The translations under genes and the position numbers were made by a program. DNA of 10,388 nucleotides from JBOGFI01 sp050743365 (GTDB taxonomy: Bacteria; Actinomycetota; Acidimicrobiia; IMCC26256; JACDBD01), in contig JBOGFI010000110.1 in the NCBI GenBank assembly GCA_050743365.1, positions 1 through 10,388 on the forward strand, given 5' to 3'. This document shows, one piece after another, positions 1-5,326 of this stretch. Under the pieces are notes generated by a model that had not been told where the DNA came from, did not search any database, and saw only the letters and a list, made by a program, of their open reading frames with translations. Numbering within the stretch: position 1 is the stretch's first letter; every line of letters begins with the position of its first letter.

Positions 1-618
1 CTTCGGCTACCCATGTACCGCCTCGCGGTTCGTTCCGGGCGTCTGAGGCCCTACGAGCGGCCGAATAACGATCCGGTGTTCGAGGTGGCGCGCGCCCACC
101 CGGAGCGATTCATTCCGTTCGTGTTCCTGAACCCGACGCTGGGGGAGGAGGCCCACGACGAGCTCGATCGTGGTCTCGCGGCGGGCGCACATGGAGTGAA
201 GCTTCACGCGTACTTTCACGGGTACCGGCTCACCGATGCGCTCCCACTCCTCGACCGCTGCGAGGCGCGGGGGCTCCTGGTCCTCGTTCACCTCGGTTTC
301 GGTCCGCCCGAGGACGTGGCCGCCGTCGTTGACGCATGCCCCGACCTGAAGCTCATCGTCGCCCATGCAGGGATGCCCCATTTCGAGCGCGTGTGGCGGC
401 TCGACCGCGTGCTGTTCGATGTCGCTGGGCTGTGGGGTGGGATCGGCATGTTGCCGCAACGCCTCGTGGGGAGGCTTCTGGATGCCGTCGGTCCCGATCG
501 AGTGATCTACGGCTCGGACGGGCCGTCTGGCCTCCGCGTGGAAGGAGGGCACCGGTACGAGTTGCCGCCCCTCCCGGACCAGGCGATGGGAGCGAACTTC
601 CTCCGTCTCCTCGGTTGA
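1..618 (+). CDS. Amidohydrolase-2 family metal-dependent hydrolase, 3' part
   Basis: This is the C-terminal part of a TIM-barrel hydrolase of the amidohydrolase-2 (ACMSD/2-pyrone-4,6-dicarboxylate hydrolase-like) family. The reading frame is open to the first base, so the gene begins outside the window; the ATG at 13 is probably internal. Family landmarks in order are NNDPVFEVARAHPERFIPF, GVKLHAYFHGY, LVHLGFG, LIVAHAGMPHF and the terminal VIYGSDGP. The two strand-end histidines and the late aspartate are the usual metal and catalytic ligands. The N-terminal HxH metal motif is not in view. Substrate cannot be inferred. The gene converges on the methyltransferase block with 48 bp between stops, and nothing links it to the metal-response genes. 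Confidence 0.85.
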   Translation, partial: LRLPMYRLAVRSGRLRPYERPNNDPVFEVARAHPERFIPFVFLNPTLGEEAHDELDRGLAAGAHGVKLHAYFHGYRLTDALPLLDRCEARGLLVLVHLGFGPPEDVAAVVDACPDLKLIVAHAGMPHFERVWRLDRVLFDVAGLWGGIGMLPQRLVGRLLDAVGPDRVIYGSDGPSGLRVEGGHRYELPPLPDQAMGANFLRLLG

Positions 619-639
619 GGCCACGCCTTGATCGCTTCG

Positions 640-661
640 CTGCGGCGGTTGGGCCCCGCAG
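640..661. terminator. Possible bidirectional hairpin between convergent genes
   Basis: A 6-bp inverted repeat (CTGCGG at 640-645, CCGCAG at 656-661, 10-nt loop) lies in the 48-bp gap between two convergent stop codons. There is no T-tract on either side. The position fits a shared terminator, but the stem is short and GC-rich DNA makes such repeats easily by chance. Confidence 0.3.
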
Positions 662-666
662 TCGTG

Positions 667-1257
667 TCAGCGCACGCGAGGTACGAACCGGCCGGTCCGA
701 GCGGCGTAGGCGATGTAGTGCTCGCCGTGCACGCGCCGCAGGTACGGCTCCTCCGACTGGCGTACGACCAGGTGCGATCCGACGATCGTCAGCGGTACCG
801 CCGCCACGGCAACGACGTTGGGGACGATGCAGGCCACGCCGGACGCCGCCAGCATCAGCCCGACGTAGAACGGGTTGCGCACGATCGAGAACAAGCCGGT
901 GGTGATCAGCTCGGTCCGCGCCTCGGGGTCGACGCCCGCCCGCCACGACCGGCCCATCTGGGCTTGGGCGGTGAGGCACACCGCCAGCGCCGACGCGAGG
1001 AGTGCGAACCCAGTGGCGTCGAGTGCGGTGACGTCGAGCGGCTCGACGGCGTCGAGAACGCCGAGGAAGTCGAGGGCGGGAGCCCAGAGCGAGAGGCCGA
1101 CGCCGGCGGCGAGCAGTGCCTCGGCCAGCCACGCCGCGCCCGTGGGTGGTCGCACGAAGCCCGAACGGCCGGTGCGGCGTCGCTGGATCGCGGTCCTGGC
1201 ACCGAAGGCGACGAGCAGGAAAGCCGCGTAGGCGGCGAGAGCCCAGCCGGCCATCAT
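667..1257 (-). CDS. ICMT/PEMT-like integral membrane methyltransferase
   Basis: The 196-residue product has about five membrane segments (near 3-23, 42-60, 82-97, 130-143 and 146-163). The C-terminal signature is that of isoprenylcysteine carboxyl methyltransferase/phospholipid methyltransferase-like proteins: MGRSWRAG near 101, RNPFY at 127-131, an EEPYL segment at 169-173, then GEHY and RTGRFVPR. In this superfamily that half binds S-adenosylmethionine. The bacterial members are mostly uncharacterised and the methyl acceptor is unknown; prenylated proteins are unlikely here. The start is the first of two tandem ATGs, with only a weak purine stretch upstream. It lies 22 bp after the small membrane protein stop and is probably the last gene of a three-gene operon. 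Confidence 0.8.
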   Translation of the reverse strand: MMAGWALAAYAAFLLVAFGARTAIQRRRTGRSGFVRPPTGAAWLAEALLAAGVGLSLWAPALDFLGVLDAVEPLDVTALDATGFALLASALAVCLTAQAQMGRSWRAGVDPEARTELITTGLFSIVRNPFYVGLMLAASGVACIVPNVVAVAAVPLTIVGSHLVVRQSEEPYLRRVHGEHYIAYAARTGRFVPRVR

Positions 1258-1279
1258 CGTCTCGTCGGTCGAGGCGTGA

Positions 1280-1462
1280 TCAGGCGCCCTGCCTGGTGCC
1301 AGCGTGCGCCGGCTCGTCTGAGCGAGTGGTTTCCGCGGCTGGCGCGTCGGCGTCGCCGGCGCGGCGGCTCATCATGCGGTGGCGGCCCCACATCATCGCG
1401 GCGCAGGCGATCATCATCGCGGTGCAGCCGAGCACCGGAAGCAGCAGGAACAGGGTCTCCAC
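1280..1462 (-). CDS. Small Met/Cys-rich membrane protein
   Basis: The 60-residue product has one N-terminal membrane helix (about 3-25) followed by a polar, acidic, probably disordered tail. The helix is unusual: Cys13 and Cys20, and methionine pairs at 16-17, 23-24 and 30-31 with His28 between them, an arrangement that could bind soft metals such as Cu(I). It starts at a GTG preceded by a very good ribosome binding site, GAGGAGG at 1467-1473 with a 4-nt spacer, which argues that this short gene is real. It sits 9 bp after the upstream methyltransferase stop and 22 bp before the ICMT-like gene. I do not recognise a named family. A role as a metal-responsive or metallochaperone-like peptide is inference from composition and neighbours. 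Confidence 0.7.
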   Translation of the reverse strand: METLFLLLPVLGCTAMMIACAAMMWGRHRMMSRRAGDADAPAAETTRSDEPAHAGTRQGA

Positions 1463-1471
1463 AGGGCCTCC

Positions 1472-2116
1472 TCAGGGGCGATGGGCAACGCCGAGTACGT
1501 GCGGCGCGACGGGGCGGGCGACGAAGCAGGGCACGAACCGGAATCTCCGGTGCCGCTCGACGACGAAGCCGGCAGCCTCGATGGCGCCGACGGTGTCGCG
1601 GCTGGTGTGGCAGCCGCCCCCGAAGAGCGGCCAGAACACGTCGACCGCGCGCTGGACCCGTGCGAAGCCGGGTGTGTCGGCCTGGACGTGCTCGTAGAAG
1701 CGAAGCTCGCCACCGGGTCGGATCACCCGATGCAACTCGGCGAGCGCGGTGGCTTGCTCCGGTACCGAGCACAGCACGAGCGACGCCACGCCGGCATCGA
1801 ACGACCCGTCATCGGCGGGGAGGGCGTCGGCGACACCGTCGACGACCTTGATCGGCACGGTGGCGCGCTCCGCTTCCTCGGTCGCGATGCGCCGCAAGAG
1901 GGGTTCGGGCTCCGTGGCAAGGACCTCGCTGACCGTGCCCGGGTAGTGGCGGAAGTTGAGACCGGTGCCTGCTCCCACCTCGATCACGCTCCCCGAGAGG
2001 TCGGCGAGGAGCTCGTGGCGGTGCTCGGCGGCACCTTTCTTCTCGGCTTCGGCAACGATCCGCGCGTACATCCGGGCGAAGATCGGATGGCGGACTTCGG
2101 TCTTCGACGGGCTCAT
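1472..2116 (-). CDS. Class I SAM-dependent methyltransferase, METTL7/thiol methyltransferase-like
   Basis: A 214-residue soluble Rossmann-fold methyltransferase. Motif I is VIEVGAGTGLNF (44-55), the acidic residue after strand 2 lies in TEPEP (68-72), and LPADDGSFDAGVASLVLCSV (99-118) covers motifs II/III, followed by RVIRPGGELRFYEH (130-143). Late GGGCHTSRDT (166-175) and a C-terminal Cys (197) resemble the METTL7 (TMT1) group, whose animal members methylate small thiols; the substrate here is unknown. I chose the ATG at 2114-2116 over the upstream GTG at 2120-2122 because GGAGG at 2122-2126 sits 5 nt in front of it. It heads a three-gene operon behind its own promoter and a BlaI-type operator, so derepression under metal or envelope stress is plausible. 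Confidence 0.82.
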   Translation of the reverse strand: MSPSKTEVRHPIFARMYARIVAEAEKKGAAEHRHELLADLSGSVIEVGAGTGLNFRHYPGTVSEVLATEPEPLLRRIATEEAERATVPIKVVDGVADALPADDGSFDAGVASLVLCSVPEQATALAELHRVIRPGGELRFYEHVQADTPGFARVQRAVDVFWPLFGGGCHTSRDTVGAIEAAGFVVERHRRFRFVPCFVARPVAPHVLGVAHRP

Positions 2117-2139
2117 CCCCACCTCCGGGAAAGCGTGGC

Positions 2140-2161
2140 TACTACGAATTGGTAGTACTAC
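2140..2161. promoter_or_regulatory. BlaI/CopY-type operator with three half-sites
   Basis: TACTAC (2140-2145) and GTAGTA (2152-2157) form a perfect 6-bp inverted repeat with a 6-bp spacer. A third half-site, TACTAC at 2156-2161, overlaps the second so that GTAGTACTAC (2152-2161) is itself a palindrome. The same arms occur between blaI and the cyclase gene. TACTAC/GTAGTA arms resemble operators of the BlaI/MecI repressor family. The methyltransferase -10 element lies inside this repeat, so binding should block that promoter. Confidence 0.7.
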
Positions 2162-2177
2162 GGTCGTGTCGTGTCAA
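2149..2177 (-). promoter_or_regulatory. Promoter of the methyltransferase operon
   Basis: On the minus strand a perfect TTGACA -35 (2172-2177) is followed after 17 nt by TACCAA (2149-2154), an acceptable -10. The -10 lies between the arms of the TACTAC/GTAGTA operator. This supports separate, repressor-controlled transcription of the methyltransferase operon rather than only read-through from blaI-M56. Confidence 0.55.
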
Positions 2178-2205
2178 GGTGACCGCGGTCACCACCGCCC
2201 CCGCG

Positions 2206-3099
2206 TCAGCCCTGTCCGCAGAGACGACGCGCGAGCTCGCCGGGCCCGCCGAACGGGATCACCGATGCCGCGAACGACCAGACCAGCACGCTTGCCCCCA
2301 GCACGCTGAGGGCGCCGGTCCACACCGACAGCCGCCGGGCGGGGGGCTCCTTGCCCGTCTCCAGCTGGGTCACTCGGTCGTCCAGGAACTCGGCGCCTCC
2401 GATCGCGGCCGCGGGCCCCAGGGCGGCCCACTGCGGTCCGCTCACGACCTTGTAGAGAGCGGACGCGAGCGGGACGCGACCGTACCGTTCCACCGCACGC
2501 CGGTCGGCGGCGAGCTCACGTGCCGCCGTGTACCTCGTTCGCAGGTCCCGGAGGGCGGGAAGGAAGAACAACGCGGGCGCCAGTGTGCGTGCGAATACGA
2601 TCTTGATCGGGTCCAGATTGGTGACGTGGTAGCGCTCGTGCTCGAGCACCGCGTCGAGCTCGGTGGGCGAGACCGATTCGACGAGCCCACGGCTCACCGC
2701 GACGCGGCGTGACGTGATCCCGTAAGCGAACGAGAACTGCTCGCCGCTGTCGACCAAGTCCACCCGACCGGTCAGCGCTGCTCGCTCGGCGGCAGCCGTG
2801 AGCGAGGCCGGCAGCGGCAGTCGGTGCGCTCGCAGGTGCCGCACGAGCCCGGTGGTCGCGGACCACTGGTGCCACAAGGACAGCAACCCGAGCAAGCTGC
2901 CGACGGCGACCAGTGTGAGGAAGACGAGTGCCGCGGTCACGTCCGCGGTGCTCCCCGAGAGCGCGTCGAATCCGTCGTGGCGCACGCGGTAGGCGACGAT
3001 GCCGAGGAGCGTGCAGGCGGCCATGCCGACGAGCGCCAGGGTGGCCGCGCAGACGCCGAGGAACGCGGCGAAGGCCCGGTTGGCAGTGTCGAGCCTCAT
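2206..3099 (-). CDS. M56 family membrane metallopeptidase (BlaR1-like, no sensor domain)
   Basis: A 297-residue membrane protein with helices near 10-37, 56-76, 165-183 and 262-282. The zinc protease motif is HERYH (154-158), and ELAADR (195-200) supplies the third ligand glutamate and the conserved aspartate typical of M56/M48 gluzincins. BlaR1 and MecR1 use this domain to trigger loss of their cognate repressor. This protein is about half BlaR1 length and lacks the C-terminal penicillin-binding sensor, as in many actinobacterial M56 proteins paired with BlaI-like repressors. The signal it senses is therefore unknown and need not be a beta-lactam. Its ATG overlaps the blaI stop by 4 nt (ATGA), so the pair is translationally coupled. 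Confidence 0.85.
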   Translation of the reverse strand: MRLDTANRAFAAFLGVCAATLALVGMAACTLLGIVAYRVRHDGFDALSGSTADVTAALVFLTLVAVGSLLGLLSLWHQWSATTGLVRHLRAHRLPLPASLTAAAERAALTGRVDLVDSGEQFSFAYGITSRRVAVSRGLVESVSPTELDAVLEHERYHVTNLDPIKIVFARTLAPALFFLPALRDLRTRYTAARELAADRRAVERYGRVPLASALYKVVSGPQWAALGPAAAIGGAEFLDDRVTQLETGKEPPARRLSVWTGALSVLGASVLVWSFAASVIPFGGPGELARRLCGQG

Positions 3100-3464
3100 C
3101 GCCGCTCCCGCAGGAGACGTTCCAGCCGTCGCCGGATCTTCGGATCGGCGCGGGCCTCGTCGACGAAGTGGGCCACCGCGGTCTCGCCGTAGTCCCGCAC
3201 GACGTCCCGGACCGCGATCGCGGCCTCGTCGGGGACGGCGGGCTCGTACACGTAGCCCCGCCCGACCCGGTGTCGGCGGAGTACCTCCTTCTCGGCCAGG
3301 CGGGCCATGACGGTCATCACGGTGGTATAGGCGAGTGGCGGCCGGCGAACGCGGTTGAGGCGCTCCAGCACCGCCCGCACCGTGAGCGGCTCAGCCGTGG
3401 CCCACAGCACCCGCATCACGTCACGCTCGAGCGGGCCGAGCAGCCCGTCGCCGGTCGTTGTCAC
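3096..3464 (-). CDS. BlaI/MecI/CopY family transcriptional repressor
   Basis: A 122-residue winged-helix repressor. LGPLERDVMRVLW (9-21) opens the domain, LTVRAVLERL (27-36) and AYTTVMTVMARLAEKEVLRR (45-64) form the HTH, and GRGYVYEP (68-75) is the wing. The C-terminal helices (83-122) are the expected dimerisation part. Family members are about 120-130 residues, so the GTG at 3462-3464 gives the right length; the frame stays open upstream but that extension reads through the operator and divergent promoter and is not family-like. HF at 99-100 lies near where BlaI is cleaved (an N-F bond in staphylococcal BlaI). It probably represses itself, the M56 gene, the methyltransferase operon and perhaps the divergent cyclase through TACTAC/GTAGTA sites. 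Confidence 0.88.
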   Translation of the reverse strand: MTTTGDGLLGPLERDVMRVLWATAEPLTVRAVLERLNRVRRPPLAYTTVMTVMARLAEKEVLRRHRVGRGYVYEPAVPDEAAIAVRDVVRDYGETAVAHFVDEARADPKIRRRLERLLRERR

Positions 3465-3470
3465 TAGCCC

Positions 3471-3499
3471 ATTGTCTACTACATCAGCATCGTAGTAAA
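3471..3499 (-). promoter_or_regulatory. blaI promoter, probably leaderless
   Basis: On the minus strand TTTACT (3494-3499) and GACAAT (3471-3476) are separated by 17 nt, each matching four of six consensus positions. The GTG start lies 6 nt beyond the -10, so transcription would begin at or next to the start codon. No Shine-Dalgarno sequence is present, which agrees with a leaderless message. The operator arms fall between and over these elements. Confidence 0.5.
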
Positions 3500-3500
3500 G
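3472..3500 (+). promoter_or_regulatory. Divergent promoter for the adenylate cyclase gene
   Basis: The cyclase gene begins only 10 nt after the operator, so its promoter must lie in the same 43-bp gap. TTGTCT (3472-3477) is a candidate -35 and the TAGTAAA stretch (3493-3499) a weak -10 at 15-16 nt spacing. These positions coincide with the -10 and -35 of blaI on the other strand, giving two face-to-face promoters. The -10 match is poor, so exact elements are uncertain. Confidence 0.35.
3477..3497. promoter_or_regulatory. BlaI/CopY-type operator in the blaI-cyclase gap
   Basis: TACTAC (3477-3482) and GTAGTA (3492-3497) form a perfect inverted repeat with a 9-bp spacer. The arms are identical to those upstream of the methyltransferase operon, where the spacer is 6 bp. 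The site lies next to a blaI gene and overlaps its promoter, the usual autoregulatory arrangement for this family. Confidence 0.7.
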
Positions 3501-3507
3501 TCGAGGG

Positions 3508-4854
3508 GTGGAGCAAGAGCAGAGTCTCGGGGAGCTGGCCGAGCGCACCGGCGAGCCCGTCGCGTGCCTGGAGGAATGGCGCGCCGCGGGCCTCGTCCTC
3601 GCCGACGGACGATTCGAGCCCGCGGACGCCGAGCGCGCCCGGCTGGTTCGGTTCTTGCTCCGCCGCGGCTTCAGTCTCGAGACGATCGTCCAGGCCGAGC
3701 GGCTGCTCGACGACTTCCTGGATCTGGAGTTCGCCGAGGGCCAGTTCCCCACCTACACGCTTACCGAGGCGGCCGAGAAGACCGGCGTGGACTCCTCGCT
3801 GGTCCGGCGCCTCTGGGAGGCCATCGGTCTCAACCAGCACGGCGACGTGGCGAGCGATGACGACATCGCGACGCTCGCGGGGCTCGAGATCGTCCTGAGC
3901 ACGGGACTCCCGGAGGCGGCGCTGATCGAGTTGGTTCGCGTCTACGCCGATGCGCTCCGGAGGGTCGCGGAGGCAGAGGTTCGTCTCTTCCACTTCCACG
4001 TCCACGAGCGACTGCGGGCTGCAGGCGTATCGCCCGACGAGGTGAAGCGGGGCACCGACGCGGCCTCGGCCCAGCTGCGTGGACTTGTCGAACCCGCTGT
4101 CCTCTACTTCCACCGCAAGGGCTGGGCCAAGGCGGTGCGTGACGATCTCGCGCTGCACGTTGCCGAGGAGGCCGGCCTCTCCGACGTCTCCGAAGTGCCC
4201 GGAACGCTCTCGGTTGCGATCGTCTTTTCCGACCTCGCCCGCTTCACCCCGCTCACCGAGGTGATGGGTGACGCCGTCGCCGCCGACATCGTCGACCGGT
4301 TTTCCAAGATCGTCCGTAACGCGGTGGCCGGCTGGGACGGCAGGATCGTCAAGCAGATCGGCGACGGGCACATGCTCGTGTTCTTCGAGCCCGGTGCCGC
4401 GGTCGCGTGCGCCCTGGAGGTCGAGGCCCGGGCCGCCGGGGAGTCGCAGTTCCCCGCGGTCCGCTCGGGCGCGCACTGGGGGCCGGTGCTCTACCGCGAG
4501 GGCGACTACCTGGGCGCGACCGTCAACCTCGCATCCAGGCTCGAGACCGAGGCCGGCCCGCACCAGCTGTTGGTGACGGCGGAGCTGCGCCGGGCAGCCG
4601 AGGGCCTCCCGAACGTCGAGTTCGTGCCGCTCGGCCGCCGCACCCTGAAGGGAGTGAGCGAGGGCGTCGAAGTCTTCGACGCCAGGCCCGGAACCGCGGC
4701 GGTGCGCGAGAAGCTCGTCGACCCCGTCTGTGGCATGGAGCTCAACTCATCGGAAGTCGCCGCCAGCCTCGACGTCGCCGGTGAGGCGAGAGCCTTCTGC
4801 TCCACCGACTGCCTGCAGCGCTTCGTCGCGGCTCCCGAGCGGTACAGCCCCTGA
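3508..4854 (+). CDS. Class III adenylate cyclase with MerR-like/regulatory N-terminus and C-terminal YHS domain
   Basis: A 448-residue, apparently cytosolic protein predicted to make cAMP from ATP. Residues 5-65 look like a MerR-type HTH (LGELAERTGE, then a FSLETI helix). Residues 82-200 resemble the Rv1264-type cyclase regulatory domain. The catalytic domain (232-395) carries all class III residues: metal aspartates D242 (FSDLARFT) and D286 (QIGDG), purine-specifying K282 and D333, and transition-state N340 and R344 in VNLASRLE. The K/D pair indicates ATP over GTP. Residues 404-448 form a YHS domain: DPVCGM (405-410), then C431, C435 and a final F/Y-rich tail, a cysteine-containing module associated with heavy-metal proteins. 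One catalytic domain implies a homodimer. The GTG start has GAGGG directly against it, so initiation is probably leaderless. Divergence from blaI across 43 bp suggests shared control. Confidence 0.9.
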   Translation: MEQEQSLGELAERTGEPVACLEEWRAAGLVLADGRFEPADAERARLVRFLLRRGFSLETIVQAERLLDDFLDLEFAEGQFPTYTLTEAAEKTGVDSSLVRRLWEAIGLNQHGDVASDDDIATLAGLEIVLSTGLPEAALIELVRVYADALRRVAEAEVRLFHFHVHERLRAAGVSPDEVKRGTDAASAQLRGLVEPAVLYFHRKGWAKAVRDDLALHVAEEAGLSDVSEVPGTLSVAIVFSDLARFTPLTEVMGDAVAADIVDRFSKIVRNAVAGWDGRIVKQIGDGHMLVFFEPGAAVACALEVEARAAGESQFPAVRSGAHWGPVLYREGDYLGATVNLASRLETEAGPHQLLVTAELRRAAEGLPNVEFVPLGRRTLKGVSEGVEVFDARPGTAAVREKLVDPVCGMELNSSEVAASLDVAGEARAFCSTDCLQRFVAAPERYSP

Positions 4855-4901
4855 TTGGTGTTTCGTCGGGGCCGCGGGTGGTCTTGGTCGAGATCCGCGA
4901 C

Positions 4902-5060
4902 GTGACCTCTCCGCCCGGGAGGGCACTTCGGACGCCAGGGTTTCGGCGGCTGTTCGTGGCCCAGACGATCAGCCGGGGGGGGGGGCGACACGTACAACAC
5001 CGTCGCCCTGGTGATCGGCGTGTTCCAGCAACCGGGGAAGCTCACCGGTCTCGGTCGGCG
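4902..5060 (+). pseudogene. MFS transporter N-terminal fragment, frameshifted
   Basis: From a possible GTG at 4902 the frame reads LRTPGFRRLFVAQTISR, a very typical start for actinobacterial major facilitator transporters. At an 11-base G run (4975-4985) the frame breaks. In the next frame the expected continuation appears, GDTYNTVALVIGVFQ, where intact relatives have SRWGDT...NTVALV. The similarity fades after about 5060 and the remaining transporter (some 350 residues) is absent. This is therefore a decayed 5' fragment of an efflux-type MFS gene. A sequencing error in the G run could explain the frameshift but not the missing remainder. Confidence 0.65.
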
Positions 5061-5190
5061 AGCTGTGCGCGCGTTGGGTCGATCGGCGTCGCCGGACAAC
5101 CCAGGCCGCGCCACCTCCAGCCGTGACGAGGCCAACGAGCAGGACGATGAAGACGATGGTGCCGATGCTGCTGTCGGCCTTCGGGTTCAA
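5022..5190 (-). pseudogene. Possible C-terminal membrane-anchor fragment on the minus strand
   Basis: The minus strand reads KADSSIGTIVFIVLLVGLV, then AGGGAAWVVRRRRSTQ and a polar tail. This is a convincing single membrane anchor with a basic stop-transfer, like the C-terminal anchors of CopC or YcnI-type envelope proteins. No plausible N-terminal domain precedes it, because the frame runs into the adjacent plus-strand fragment. Codon third positions are GC-rich, but they coincide with those of a plus-strand frame, so composition does not decide the strand. It may be a gene remnant or an accidental antisense reading. Confidence 0.25.
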
Positions 5191-5284
5191 CATTCCGATC
5201 GCCGGCGACTGGCAGGTGATCGTCAGTGCGCTCGTCGACGACACCACCCAGGTCGTCGTGAAGGGACAAGTACCGGTCCGCTAG
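5147..5284 (+). pseudogene. C-terminal fragment resembling the beta tail of CopD/CopC-type copper-resistance proteins
   Basis: The plus frame ending at TAG 5282-5284 reads MVPMLLSAFGFNIPIAGDWQ and then VIVSALVDDTTQVVVKGQVPVR. The pattern 'iP.aGdWqv.v......t.v.g.vpvr' is the closing beta-rich segment seen at the C-terminus of CopD-like copper-resistance membrane proteins and FixH/YtkA-like domains. The frame continues upstream to about 5015 without family-like sequence or membrane helices, so the body of the protein is missing. I read it as a gene remnant left by deletion or insertion. Assignment by eye only. Confidence 0.4.
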
Positions 5285-5290
5285 CGATAC

Positions 5291-5306
5291 TTCAGGCTTG
5301 CCTGAA
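5291..5306. promoter_or_regulatory. Palindromic operator of the CmtR-like repressor
   Basis: TTCAGGC-TT-GCCTGAA is a perfect 7-bp inverted repeat with a 2-bp spacer. It overlaps the -35 box of the promoter in front of the ArsR/CmtR-type gene. ArsR-family metal sensors bind such imperfect or perfect dyads in their own promoters and release them on metal binding, so autoregulation of the downstream efflux genes is likely. Confidence 0.7.
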
Positions 5307-5326
5307 TTTAGCTCAGCCTGTATTAT
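5298..5326 (+). promoter_or_regulatory. Promoter of the cmtR-like/CDF cluster, probably leaderless
   Basis: TTGCCT (5298-5303) and TATTAT (5321-5326) are separated by exactly 17 nt and match sigma-A boxes well. The -10 overlaps the ATG at 5325. Transcription would start near 5333-5337, at one of the tandem GTG codons (5334, 5337), suggesting that the true translation start is a leaderless GTG rather than the ATG. Confidence 0.6.

Noticed and set aside
628..1851. Long plus-strand open frame of 407 codons opposite the methyltransferase block
   Set aside because: Composition is Arg/Gly/His-rich with no domain pattern, and it is antisense to three genes with clear families and good starts.
3465..3752. 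N-terminal extension of the blaI reading frame
   Set aside because: The extra residues are read antisense through the cyclase gene and the operator, exceed family length and look like random Ser/Arg-rich sequence.
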